Below are positions 20,301-29,378 of a stretch of DNA of 64,000 nt, in pieces (the stretch's first letter is position 1; each line of letters begins with the position of its first letter). This stretch comes from Gammaproteobacteria bacterium (GTDB taxonomy: Bacteria; Pseudomonadota; Gammaproteobacteria; GCA-001735895). The notes beneath the pieces are model-generated. The model saw nothing but the letters and a program-made list of their open reading frames with translations. It was not told the DNA's origin and did no database searches. The stretch is from positions 78,698-142,697 of the forward strand of contig JASJCI010000033.1 of the NCBI GenBank assembly GCA_030066085.1. The letters run 5' to 3'. The translations under genes and the position numbers were made by a program.

Positions 20301-20890
20301 GCATCACCACTGCCGATATCACCGCTGTGATTCTCGCCGGCGGGCAGGGCCGGCGCATGGGCGGCGAGGACAAGGGTCTGCTCGATTATCGTGGTCGACC
20401 GCTGGTGGCGACCCTGATCGACAAGCTGCAGCAGCAGTCGGTCGCAATCCTGATCAACGCCAATCGCAATCCGGCACAATACGCTGCCTACGGTTATCCC
20501 GTGGTAGCCGATCGACTCGATGACTACCAGGGCCCACTAGCAGGCTTTGCCAGCGCGATGACCGCGGTCGACACGCGCTTCATCCTGACCCTGCCCTGCG
20601 ACGCGCCGCTGCTGGCAGCCGACTACGTCGCCCGCTTTAGCGCCGCGCAGGCAGCCGCCGACGCGGGTATCGTGGTTGCCCACGATGGCGAACGGCTGCA
20701 GCCGGTGCACGCGTTGATCCGGGTCGACCTGTTACCCGACCTGCAGCGTTATCTCACCGCAGGCGAACGCAAGATCGATCGCTGGTACGCTCGTCACGAC
20801 TATCGCGTCGTCGATTTTGCGGATCGCGCCGAGATGTTCCGCAATATCAATACCCCGGCCGATCAACAGGCCCTGGATAGTACGCCGTGA
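20297..20890 (+). CDS. mobA: Molybdenum cofactor guanylyltransferase MobA
   Basis: AVILAGGQGRRMGGEDKGLLDYRGRPL. Confidence 0.95.
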   Translation: MSITTADITAVILAGGQGRRMGGEDKGLLDYRGRPLVATLIDKLQQQSVAILINANRNPAQYAAYGYPVVADRLDDYQGPLAGFASAMTAVDTRFILTLPCDAPLLAADYVARFSAAQAAADAGIVVAHDGERLQPVHALIRVDLLPDLQRYLTAGERKIDRWYARHDYRVVDFADRAEMFRNINTPADQQALDSTP

Positions 20891-21423
20891 ACGAGTCGAT
20901 CCCCATCCTCGGCTTCAGCGCCTGGAGCGGTACCGGCAAAACCACGCTGCTGCGCCAGCTGATACCGGCCCTGCAACAACGCGGTTTGCGCGTATCGGTT
21001 ATCAAGCACGCGCACCATCACTTCGACCTGGATTTTCCCGGCAAGGACAGTTACGAGTTGCGCAAGGCCGGCGCCAACCAGACCGTCATCTGCACCACGA
21101 CACGGATGGCAATGATCACCGAGTTCGATACACCGGCGCAGGAGCCAGCGCTGGCCGATATCGTCGCCATGCTCGACACCAGCCGGGCCGACCTGGTGCT
21201 GGTCGAAGGCTACAAGGATATCCGCTTTCCGAAGATCGAACTGCGCCGGGCGGCGCTGGGTAAACCCTGGCTCTACCCGCAGGACGACAGCGTGATCGCG
21301 ATAGCCTGCGACGAGGGGCCGGCCGGTGACATCACCATTCCGTTGCTCGATATCAACGATATCGAGGGGATTGCCCGATTCATCTGCGCGGATTTTCTCG
21401 GCGATCGACAAGCCGTCGTTTGA
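20887..21423 (+). CDS. mobB: Molybdopterin-guanine dinucleotide biosynthesis protein MobB
   Basis: GFSAWSGTGKTTLLRQLIPALQQRGLRVSVIKHAHHHFDLDFPGKDSYELRKAGA. Confidence 0.95.
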   Translation: MNESIPILGFSAWSGTGKTTLLRQLIPALQQRGLRVSVIKHAHHHFDLDFPGKDSYELRKAGANQTVICTTTRMAMITEFDTPAQEPALADIVAMLDTSRADLVLVEGYKDIRFPKIELRRAALGKPWLYPQDDSVIAIACDEGPAGDITIPLLDINDIEGIARFICADFLGDRQAVV

Positions 21424-21432
21424 CGCGCCGAG

Positions 21433-21873
21433 CTAGTCGAGCTGCGCGCGCGCCCAGCGCACGATGTCGGCGGCGTTCATCGCACCCGGCTGGCGCGCGA
21501 TCTCACGACCGTGGCGAAACAGCGCCAGCGTAGGAATACTGCGAACGGCAAAGCGGGCGCCGAGCTGCGGCTCGGCCTCGGTGTCGACCTTGGCCACGCG
21601 CAGCTGCGGCTCGAGCTCGCGCGCGGCCTGTTCGAACTGCGGCGCCATCATGCGGCAGGGTCCGCACCAGGGAGCCCAGAAATCGACCAGCAGCGGCAGG
21701 TCGCCGCGCCCGGCGTGACGATCGAAGCTGGCGCTGGTCAGGGCCAGCGGCCGACCGTCGAACAGGGGCTGATGGCACTTGCCGCAGCGCGGGTTGTCGC
21801 CGAGTCGGTCCCGCGCGATTCGATTGAGCGCGCTGCAGCCCGGGCAGACGACGTGCAGCCTGTCCATCAGCAA
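21433..21873 (-). CDS. trxC: Thioredoxin TrxC
   Basis: N-terminal CPGCSALNRI...CGKCHQPLF zinc motif, WCGPCRMM active site. Confidence 0.93.
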   Translation of the reverse strand: MLMDRLHVVCPGCSALNRIARDRLGDNPRCGKCHQPLFDGRPLALTSASFDRHAGRGDLPLLVDFWAPWCGPCRMMAPQFEQAARELEPQLRVAKVDTEAEPQLGARFAVRSIPTLALFRHGREIARQPGAMNAADIVRWARAQLD

Positions 21874-22193
21874 GTCCCCGGTTCGAAATGACGCAAGCGA
21901 GCCCGCAGGCTCTCGACTTCCTCGAGCAGTTCCAGCGCGAGCGCAATACCGGGTGTATTCACCCCCAGGTCGCGCTGCAGGCGCTGCGCGCGCCGGACCC
22001 GGCGCAAGTGAAGCGCGTGAAAGCGCCAGCGCGCCGGAGTGCGCCCCCGCGGCTCGACGATCCCTTCCTCGACCAGTTCGAAAATGCGCTCGGCCGGCAG
22101 CTGGCAGGCCCGGCAGAGTTCCGCCAGCGACAGCTCGATGCCGTCGTCGAGCAGTTCACCGCGCAGCGCGTTGTCCGCTTGCGCGCGGCTCAT
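21867..22193 (-). CDS. cbpM: Chaperone modulator CbpM-like
   Basis: MerR-like 108 aa directly downstream of cbpA. Confidence 0.8.
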   Translation of the reverse strand: MSRAQADNALRGELLDDGIELSLAELCRACQLPAERIFELVEEGIVEPRGRTPARWRFHALHLRRVRRAQRLQRDLGVNTPGIALALELLEEVESLRARLRHFEPGTC

Positions 22194-23134
22194 GACCTGA
22201 CTCCGAGCCCGGCACGCGGATCGAAACTGGTGGCGCGCTGCAGGTCGAGGTAAGCCTGCTTCGCCGCTTCGCTGTCGGCGCGCGGCAGCACAATTTGCAG
22301 GACCACGTAGAGATCGCCCGGCCTGCGCGCCGGAATACCGCGTCCCTGCAGGCGCAGCTTGCGCCCGGCCGCCGAATTGGGCGGAATCTTCAGGTCGATT
22401 CGTCCCTCCGGGGTCGGTACCTGCACGCTGGCGCCGAGCGCCGCCTCCCAGGGCGCAACCGGCAGATCGATGAAAATATCGGTGCCGTCGACGCGGTACA
22501 GCGGGTGTGGCTTGAAGTCGACTTCGAGAAACAGGTCGCCGGCTTCGCCCTGCCCCATTCCCGGTGTGCCCTGTTTGCCCAGCCGGATGTGCTGACCCTG
22601 GCGCACACCGCGCGGGATGCGCACGTTGAGCGTGCGCTCGCTGACCTGCGGACGCCCGTCTGCTCCGAGCCGGCTCTGCTGCAGCGTGATCGTGCGCGTG
22701 GCGCCGCTGTAGGCATCCTCGAGGTCGATGCTGATGCGGGCAAAGGTATTGTCGCCGCGCGCGTGGAACTCGCGCCCGCCGTGACCGCCGAATCCGCGTC
22801 CGAACAGGGTTTCGAAAAAATCGCTGAAATCGGCCGAGTCGCCACCGCTGAAACCGCCGCCGTGAAACTCGAAGCCCTGGTTCCAGTCCGGCGGTGGACG
22901 AAAATCCTGGCCCGCCTGCCAGTTGGCGCCGAGCCGGTCGTAGGCGGCACGTTTTTCCGGGTCCTTCAGCACCTCGTAGGCTTCGCCGATTTCCTTGAAA
23001 CGCTGCTCGGCATCGGTTTCCTGGCTGACATCCGGGTGATACTTGCGCGCGAGCTTGCGGTACTCGCGCTTGATTTCATCCCGGGTCGCGCTGCGCTTGA
23101 CGCCAAGGGTATCGTAATAGTCTCTGAACTCCAT
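22190..23134 (-). CDS. cbpA: DnaJ-family co-chaperone CbpA
   Basis: J-domain HPDVS, DnaJ C-terminal domain without zinc finger. Confidence 0.93.
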   Translation of the reverse strand: MEFRDYYDTLGVKRSATRDEIKREYRKLARKYHPDVSQETDAEQRFKEIGEAYEVLKDPEKRAAYDRLGANWQAGQDFRPPPDWNQGFEFHGGGFSGGDSADFSDFFETLFGRGFGGHGGREFHARGDNTFARISIDLEDAYSGATRTITLQQSRLGADGRPQVSERTLNVRIPRGVRQGQHIRLGKQGTPGMGQGEAGDLFLEVDFKPHPLYRVDGTDIFIDLPVAPWEAALGASVQVPTPEGRIDLKIPPNSAAGRKLRLQGRGIPARRPGDLYVVLQIVLPRADSEAAKQAYLDLQRATSFDPRAGLGVRS

Positions 23135-23152
23135 CGTATCTCGCGTGAAAAC

Positions 23153-23173
23153 GGCCGGGACCAGGTCCCGGCC
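23153..23173. repeat. 21-bp perfect palindrome in the cbpA leader
   Basis: GGCCGGGACC-A-GGTCCCGGCC, about 19 bp upstream of the cbpA start. Confidence 0.8.
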
Positions 23174-23243
23174 GCTGAAAGTCTGGTTTCACAATATCCC
23201 CCATTAATGTGGGGATAATCGGGCGAGATACAAGCCTGTCCGC

Positions 23244-23684
23244 CTAGCCGCCCGCCAGGCCCGGCCAGTTACGATCGCCCGCGGAAATCCTGTCATCGAC
23301 GTCCTTGAGCCAGGTGCTGCGCACCGACAGGGAGTAATTCAGAAAGAGTCTGCCGTTGTGAATGGTCCAGGCCTCGGGCACGGTCGATGCGGTGTAACCC
23401 TCGCTGACCGCGTAGGCACAAAAACCGTTGTAGGCCGGCGCATATTTTTCCGGGTCGGCGGCAAACAGGTCCCGGTTGGCGGCACTCTTGAAGTGCCACT
23501 TGTGCCCCTTCCAGTCCAGGCTGTATTGCGCGTCGCCCTTTACCGGCTTTTGCTCGAGGTGGTAGGCCACCGGATCGTAGCCGCGAATCGCGGCGCCCCA
23601 GCGGCTGAAAACCTTTTCGGCCGCGAGCAGCGGCCGGCTCACCAGCATCAGCGCGGGCAGACAAACAAACGTGCGACGTAACAT
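23244..23684 (-). CDS. YHS-domain protein, exported
   Basis: Signal-like N-terminus; RGYDPVAYHLEQKPVKGDAQYSLDWKGHKWHFKSAANRDLFAADPEKYAPAYNGFCAYAV. Confidence 0.85.
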   Translation of the reverse strand: MLRRTFVCLPALMLVSRPLLAAEKVFSRWGAAIRGYDPVAYHLEQKPVKGDAQYSLDWKGHKWHFKSAANRDLFAADPEKYAPAYNGFCAYAVSEGYTASTVPEAWTIHNGRLFLNYSLSVRSTWLKDVDDRISAGDRNWPGLAGG

Positions 23685-23799
23685 GAATTCCCCGAATCAG
23701 AAAAGAGCGACGCCCTGTTAGACGCCTCGCCGCCGATAAGTTCCACCGGCAGGCGCGCGAGACCCGGCAGGCACGGGCGTTGATGCTGGCAAAGGCAGG

Positions 23800-24360
23800 T
23801 TATTCGACGCGGACGATGAACAGCTTGCGCTCGTTGGTTTCGAGGTTGAACTGGGAACGGCTGGTATGGTTGATATGCCGACCGTAACAATGCAGCGACA
23901 GGGTCATGCGGTCGCTTTCGTTGCTGACCCGATGGATGCCGCCGGTTTTCACGCACACCAGCTCGCCTTCGGGTGCGGCAAAATCGTCCTTGACCTCGAG
24001 CTCGGCGTAGTCGTCGCGGCTGCCGTCGTCGACCCGCCGGTAACGCACGTTGCGTTCGGTGCCCTCGATACCCGCGACCAGCGCCCAGGTACCGTGATCG
24101 TGCGGTGGAGTGCCGCGCCCCGGCAGCCAGTTGACGACGAACACGGCGAGGCTGTGATCGGCTTCTTCGTGCAGCAGGTGCACGCCGAATCCCTGTTCCT
24201 CGTCGGCTTCGTAATACTCTGGCCGCAACCAGGACTTGTCCGCCACCAGGCGTTGCGCCAGCGGCCCGAGGCGGGTAAAGATCTCGTCTTCGTCGGCGGC
24301 GGAGCCGGCGATCGTGCGCAGGTCGGCGACGTAGTCCTGCACCGAATATGTTTCGCTCAT
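23800..24360 (-). CDS. Cysteine-dioxygenase-like cupin
   Basis: MSETYSVQDYVADLR...; cupin PPHDHGTWALVAGIEGTERNVRY and HRVSNES; starts 5 nt after the moeB-like stop. Confidence 0.75.
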   Translation of the reverse strand: MSETYSVQDYVADLRTIAGSAADEDEIFTRLGPLAQRLVADKSWLRPEYYEADEEQGFGVHLLHEEADHSLAVFVVNWLPGRGTPPHDHGTWALVAGIEGTERNVRYRRVDDGSRDDYAELEVKDDFAAPEGELVCVKTGGIHRVSNESDRMTLSLHCYGRHINHTSRSQFNLETNERKLFIVRVE

Positions 24361-24365
24361 GGTGT

Positions 24366-25121
24366 TTACCTCGCTTGCCGGTCGCCGCCACAGGCGGGAC
24401 AGTTGGGATTTTTCGGCAGGGTAACGCCCTGCCACTGCATTGCCAGCGCATCGAACAGCAGCAGCCGATTGACCATTTCCTCGCCCTGGCCGGCCAGCAG
24501 CAGCAGGGTTTGCACCGCCTGCATGGTGCCGATCACGCCGACCACCGGGCCGAGCACGCCTTCGAGTTCGCAGGATTCCTCGGCGCCGAAAGCCCGGGGG
24601 TAGAGGCACTGGTAACAGGCGCTGCCAGCCGCCGGCTGGTAGTTCATGATCTGGCCTTCGAGCCGGATCGCGGCGCCGCTGACCAGTGGCGTGGCGGTGT
24701 CGACGCAGGCCCGGTTGACCTCGAAGCGGGTCGGAAAGTTGTCACTGCAGTCGAGCACGATATCGGCCGCGCGCACCGCCTCGACCAGCTCGCTGCCTTC
24801 GAGCTGGTAACCGATCGTTTCGACCTGGCAATCCGGATTGAGCGCCGTCAGCGTGCGCTTGCCGGATTCGACCTTGTCGTCGCCGACCGCGTCATCGGCG
24901 TGAATGATCTGGCGCTGCAGGTTGGAGCTTTCGACCACGTCGTAGTCGCACAGCACCAGTTTGCCGATACCGCCGGCGGCGAGGTACATCGCGGCCGGTG
25001 ATCCGAGGCCGCCGACACCGATGATCAGCGCTGTTGCATCGAGAATCGACTGCTGCCCGGACTCGCCGATCGCCGGCAGGCGGATCTGGCGCGCGTAGCG
25101 ATCTTTATCCGACTGGTTCAT
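24366..25121 (-). CDS. MoeB/HesA/ThiF-like E1 adenylyltransferase (AorE-like)
   Basis: ALIIGVGGLGSPAAMYLAAGGIGKLVLCDYDVVESSNLQRQIIH; in AOR operon. Confidence 0.9.
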   Translation of the reverse strand: MNQSDKDRYARQIRLPAIGESGQQSILDATALIIGVGGLGSPAAMYLAAGGIGKLVLCDYDVVESSNLQRQIIHADDAVGDDKVESGKRTLTALNPDCQVETIGYQLEGSELVEAVRAADIVLDCSDNFPTRFEVNRACVDTATPLVSGAAIRLEGQIMNYQPAAGSACYQCLYPRAFGAEESCELEGVLGPVVGVIGTMQAVQTLLLLAGQGEEMVNRLLLFDALAMQWQGVTLPKNPNCPACGGDRQAR

Positions 25122-25432
25122 CCCCCGCCCTTGTGAAAATACTGGTGAAAGCGATGAAAAAACGCCTCGCGCGCGCTTTCGTCAGTACCGGTAAAGCGGA
25201 ATTGTACCTTCAGTACGGGTAGATTGAACAATCCGAGCTTGCGCGCGGGTTGCTCGATGACCCGGATGACCAGGTCGAAAGGCCGGTCGTCGCGCGAGAT
25301 CGACCAGCAGTGGCGCGCGGTCCCGTGCAGGACATAGCCGCTGTCGCGGGTCACAAAAGGGCCACCGAGGACCTTGCCGAACTCGTCGGCGCCATAGCCC
25401 ATTTCATACTCGACCTCGTGCGAGGCGGACAT
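25118..25432 (-). CDS. Uncharacterised 104-aa protein of the AOR operon
   Basis: Translationally coupled (ATGA) to the moeB-like gene, 4 nt after the moaD-like gene; no family recognised. Confidence 0.75.
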   Translation of the reverse strand: MSASHEVEYEMGYGADEFGKVLGGPFVTRDSGYVLHGTARHCWSISRDDRPFDLVIRVIEQPARKLGLFNLPVLKVQFRFTGTDESAREAFFHRFHQYFHKGGG

Positions 25433-25436
25433 GGCC

Positions 25437-25691
25437 TCAGCCGCCGGCGACCGGTGGCCAGATCGAAACCGTATCGCCTTCGACCAGGACGCGCTGATCG
25501 CGGGGCTCGCCACAGTTGACGAAATGCCCGTTCACCAGCACCAGGTGCGCCTCGGCATCCGAGATATGGTATTGCCGGATCAGCTGGTTGAGCGTGATAC
25601 CGTCGTCGACGCGTATTTCCCGCCGAAACCGGTGCTTGCCCGGCGGCAGGTATTTCATCAGCGACGCATACAACTCGATATTGACGTTCAT
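25437..25691 (-). CDS. MoaD-like sulfur carrier (AorD-like)
   Basis: 84 aa ending VSIWPPVAGG; Gly-Gly C-terminus. Confidence 0.88.
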   Translation of the reverse strand: MNVNIELYASLMKYLPPGKHRFRREIRVDDGITLNQLIRQYHISDAEAHLVLVNGHFVNCGEPRDQRVLVEGDTVSIWPPVAGG

Positions 25692-25725
25692 ACCCGCTCT
25701 CTGACCGCCGGCGGCCTCAACAGTT

Positions 25726-26979
25726 TCAGGAATAACCGAGTTCCTGGGTACTGGCGAGGTAAGCCTCCATGACCGCGGTGGGGTCAGCCATCAGCCGGTC
25801 CTTCCAGTTGGCGAGATCGATCTTCGACTCGATCAGGCCGCGCAGCACGCCGACGTGCTGGGTCTTGCCGACGGCGCTGGCGCCGACCAGCGTGTTGCCG
25901 TCGAACTGCAGGTTGATGTACTGGAACTCGTCCGGGTTGTACAGCTCGGTGCTGTCACCGCCGTCGACGCCCATCCACAGGCCGAAGGAACAGGAAATCA
26001 GCCCGACGGTATCGAGTACGTTCATGTTGAGCGTACCGTGGTGCTCGTCGTCGCGGCCGGCCATGTTGAGCGCGGCGATGCGGCCGTGATCGGTCGCGGT
26101 CGGCTGGATCGCCTGCACCTCGAAGTTGCCGGTCGAAAAATCCACCCCCTGGGCCACGTCACCCGCGGCGTAAACGTCCGGGTTGCTGCTCTGCATGCGG
26201 CGGTTGACCAGGATTCCCTGGTCGAGCTTGATATCGGTACCCTCGACCAGCGAAGTGTTAGCCTTGACACCGGTGGCGGTAATCACCAGCGCGGCGCTGA
26301 GCTTGCCGCCATCACTGAGTTCGACCTCGACCTGGCCGTTGCCGGCATCGGCGATGGACTGCACGCTGCACGAGGTGTGCACATCGATACCCTCGTTCTT
26401 GCACCAGGTTTCGAGCAGGCCGCCAGCCTTGTCGTCGAGCATGCGCGGGACCATGCGATTGCCCATCTCGACTACGGCGAGATTCACGCCGCGCTTGACC
26501 AGCGCCTCGAGAATGATGCAGCCGATGAAGCCGGCGCCGATCAATACGACGTTCGATCCCGGCTGCGCCAGGCGGATGATGTTGCGCGAATCCTCGAGCG
26601 TCCAGCAGGAATGCACCTGCGGCAGGTCGAGCCCGGGAATCGGCGGACTGATCGGGTTCGAGCCGGTCGCGATCAGCAGCTTGTCGTAAGCGCGGCTGCT
26701 GCCGTCGGCCAGCGTCACGCTTTTGCCCGCGGTATCGACCGCGTCGACCTTTTGCTGCACCACCTCGATATTCTGCGACGCGAAGTGCGCCCTCGGATCG
26801 CGCAGGTAAGTGCCCGACTCCTCGATATTGTCGATCAGGTAGTACGGAATCGCCATGCGCGAGTACGGCGGTTCGGGTTCGTCGCCGATGATGGCTATGC
26901 TGCAGTCCGGATCACATTTGCGCAGGGTCTCGGCGGCGACCACGCCGGCCGGCCCTGCCCCGATAATCAAGTGTTGCAT
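25726..26979 (-). CDS. aorC: FAD-dependent NAD(P)-type oxidoreductase subunit of AOR (AorC-like)
   Basis: Two dinucleotide folds (IGAGPAGVVAAETL, VLIGAGFIGCIILEAL); directly downstream of aorB. Confidence 0.85.
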   Translation of the reverse strand: MQHLIIGAGPAGVVAAETLRKCDPDCSIAIIGDEPEPPYSRMAIPYYLIDNIEESGTYLRDPRAHFASQNIEVVQQKVDAVDTAGKSVTLADGSSRAYDKLLIATGSNPISPPIPGLDLPQVHSCWTLEDSRNIIRLAQPGSNVVLIGAGFIGCIILEALVKRGVNLAVVEMGNRMVPRMLDDKAGGLLETWCKNEGIDVHTSCSVQSIADAGNGQVEVELSDGGKLSAALVITATGVKANTSLVEGTDIKLDQGILVNRRMQSSNPDVYAAGDVAQGVDFSTGNFEVQAIQPTATDHGRIAALNMAGRDDEHHGTLNMNVLDTVGLISCSFGLWMGVDGGDSTELYNPDEFQYINLQFDGNTLVGASAVGKTQHVGVLRGLIESKIDLANWKDRLMADPTAVMEAYLASTQELGYS

Positions 26980-27002
26980 GGTTTACACCCTAACAGAGGA
27001 AA

Positions 27003-27025
27003 GCCCCCGCCAATGTGGCGGGGGC
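27003..27025 (-). promoter_or_regulatory. Strong hairpin in the aorB-aorC intergenic region (attenuator / mRNA processing candidate)
   Basis: Minus strand GCCCCCGCCA-CAT-TGGCGGGGGC followed by TTTCC; 10-bp perfect stem 7 nt after the aorB stop. Confidence 0.75.
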
Positions 27026-27032
27026 CGATGGA

Positions 27033-28883
27033 TCAGAGCGAAAGCCGCTGGCGGGTTTCGTCGGTGACCTTGCCGTCCGGCGTCCAGCCGCGGATCTCGT
27101 AGTACTTGGGCAGCATTTCGCCGAGCCGGTTGACCTGGCCCTTGGTCGGCCCATCCTTGATCGCCTCCTTCAGCAGGCGCTTGGGCAGCTTGTCGTCATC
27201 CGCGGTAAAACCGGCCGCCTCGTTGAACAGGCGCTCCATGTTCCAGATGCGCTCACCGGCTTCGAGGCAGTTTTCGACGCTCCAGTCGCCCTCGCAGGCG
27301 GCGTCGATCTGCGGCGCGATGTTGTCCATGCCCCAGGCGAAGGTGGTGAAGATGCACAGGCCGGCGGAATCGACCAGCGCGGTCGCGTCCTGGAAGGCCT
27401 TGACCAGCTCCGGCTTGCCGTCGGTATCGTTCATCTCGGTCTTGACCGGGATACCGAGCACCTCGGAAGCGATGGTGTAACCGCGCAGGTGGCAGGCACC
27501 GCGGTTCGACGTCGCGTAGTTCAGGCCAATGCCCTGGATGCCGCGAGGGTCGTAGGCCGGGAACTCCTGGCCCTTGACGCTCATCGACAGGTCGGGCTTG
27601 CCGTACTTCTCGGTCAGGCGCTTGGAACCCAGGCCAAGGTCGTCGGCAAAGGCGCCGCCCTGGCACATCTGCTCGGTGATCGCGACGAAGGCCTCGGCAT
27701 TGCCGAAGGTCAGTTCGACCCCGCCGGTGTGCTCGGTCGTAATGACGCCGTCCTCGAACAGCTCCATTGCCGCGGCCACGGTGGCGCCGAACGAAATCGG
27801 ATCCATGCCGTCTTCGTTACACAGGAAATTGACGTAGGTCAGCGCGTCGAGATCGTCGACCCCGGTATCCGCGCCCAGTGCCCAGGCCGCCTCGTACTCG
27901 AGACCACCCGAAGCACCCTGGTACTGCGGCTTGTCCTTGACCGAGAAATGCGTCGGGTCGACGGTAGAGATACGTCCGCAGGCAATAGTACAGCCGAAGC
28001 AGGCGCCGTTGGTGGTCAGGTTGGGTTTGCCGTCGCTCTTGCGCGGCTCCGCCATGGCCTCGGCGGAAATGTTCTCCGCGCCCTCGAAACCGACGTCGCG
28101 CATGTTGCGCGCCGGCAGGCCGCCGATGCCGTTGATGACATTCATCAGCACCTGGGTACCGTAGGCCGGCAGACCCTGGCCGGTAACCGCGTTTTCGGCG
28201 AGCACTTCCTTGCCGTCGTTGGTGGCCTGCATGAAGGCGCCGGCGTCATCGACGTTACCGATACCCTGGGTACCGCGCACGGCAACCGCCTTGATATGCT
28301 TGGACGCCATGACGGTGCCCACACCCGAACGCCCGGCGGCGCGGTGCTTGTCGTTCATGACCGCCGCGTAGAGGCAGCCATTTTCCGCGGTGCGGCCGAT
28401 GCAGGCGACGCGCATCTGCGGATCCTGATGCGTGGCGTGAATGATATCGTCGGTTTCCCACGCGGTCTTGCCCCACATGTGGGAAGCATCGCGCAACTCG
28501 GCATGGTCGTCCTGGATCAACAGGTAGACCGGCTTGTCCGACTTGCCTTCGAAGATGATCATGTCCCAGCCGGCGAACTTGAGCTCGGCACCGAAGAAGC
28601 CGCCCGAATTGGAGCAGGCGATGGCGCCGGTCAGCGGTCCCTTGGTGATGACCGAGTAGCGGCCGCCGGTGGAGGCCATGGTGCCGGTCAGCGGCCCGGT
28701 GGCCATGATCAGCTTGTTTTCCGCCCCGAGCGGATCGCAGGTCGGATCGACTTCCTCGCTCAGGTACTTGGAGGCCAGCCCGCGCTGACCGAGGTAAAGC
28801 GCCGCCCATTCCATGTTGAGCGGTTCGGAGGTACAGGTTCCCTTAGCGAGATCTACCCTCAGTAATTTTCTGGTCCAGGACAT
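27033..28883 (-). CDS. aorB: Tungsten aldehyde:ferredoxin oxidoreductase large subunit (AorB)
   Basis: 616 aa; GPLTGTMASTGGRYSVITKGPLTGAIACSNSGGFFGAELKFAGWD, NGACFGCTIACGR. Confidence 0.95.
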   Translation of the reverse strand: MSWTRKLLRVDLAKGTCTSEPLNMEWAALYLGQRGLASKYLSEEVDPTCDPLGAENKLIMATGPLTGTMASTGGRYSVITKGPLTGAIACSNSGGFFGAELKFAGWDMIIFEGKSDKPVYLLIQDDHAELRDASHMWGKTAWETDDIIHATHQDPQMRVACIGRTAENGCLYAAVMNDKHRAAGRSGVGTVMASKHIKAVAVRGTQGIGNVDDAGAFMQATNDGKEVLAENAVTGQGLPAYGTQVLMNVINGIGGLPARNMRDVGFEGAENISAEAMAEPRKSDGKPNLTTNGACFGCTIACGRISTVDPTHFSVKDKPQYQGASGGLEYEAAWALGADTGVDDLDALTYVNFLCNEDGMDPISFGATVAAAMELFEDGVITTEHTGGVELTFGNAEAFVAITEQMCQGGAFADDLGLGSKRLTEKYGKPDLSMSVKGQEFPAYDPRGIQGIGLNYATSNRGACHLRGYTIASEVLGIPVKTEMNDTDGKPELVKAFQDATALVDSAGLCIFTTFAWGMDNIAPQIDAACEGDWSVENCLEAGERIWNMERLFNEAAGFTADDDKLPKRLLKEAIKDGPTKGQVNRLGEMLPKYYEIRGWTPDGKVTDETRQRLSL

Positions 28884-28898
28884 GATTGTTTCTCCCCA

Positions 28899-29378
28899 TC
28901 AGGCGTTGGCTTCGGCGGAAGGCAGACTCTTGGCCGCGGAGGCCATCATCCGGTCGTAACCGGTCCAGTCCGCATCGACGTAGGTGATCGCATCGGTCGG
29001 GCAGGCCGCCGCGCACTGCGGATCGCCCCCGCACAGATCGCACTTGACCACCTTGCCGGTGGCCTGGGAGTAGTTGATCGTGCCGAACGGGCAAGCGATG
29101 GTGCAGACCTTGCAGCCCACGCACTTGTCCTCGTAAACGACCTTGGCGCCGGTGCTGGCATCGATACCGATTGCATCCACCGGGCAGGCACGCATGCACC
29201 AGGCCTCGTCGCACTGGGTGCAGGTGTAAGGCGCGAATCGACCCTCGTGATGGAAGGTAAACACCTTGATGTAGGATCGGGATGGATTGAAAGTGCCGGT
29301 GTGCTCGTAGGAGCAGGCCATTTCACACTGAAGACATCCGGTACATTTACCCGGATCGATATTGAGGGATTTCTGCAT
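28899..29378 (-). CDS. aorA: Ferredoxin-like polycluster subunit of AOR (AorA)
   Basis: Four 4-Cys motifs: CTGCLQCEMAC, CTQCDEAWCMRAC, CVGCKVCTIAC, CDLCGGDPQCAAAC. Confidence 0.93.
   Translation of the reverse strand: MQKSLNIDPGKCTGCLQCEMACSYEHTGTFNPSRSYIKVFTFHHEGRFAPYTCTQCDEAWCMRACPVDAIGIDASTGAKVVYEDKCVGCKVCTIACPFGTINYSQATGKVVKCDLCGGDPQCAAACPTDAITYVDADWTGYDRMMASAAKSLPSAEANA

Noticed and set aside
27015-28865. 616-aa antisense ORF opposite aorB
   Set aside because: Mirror frame of a highly conserved AOR gene; no independent motifs.
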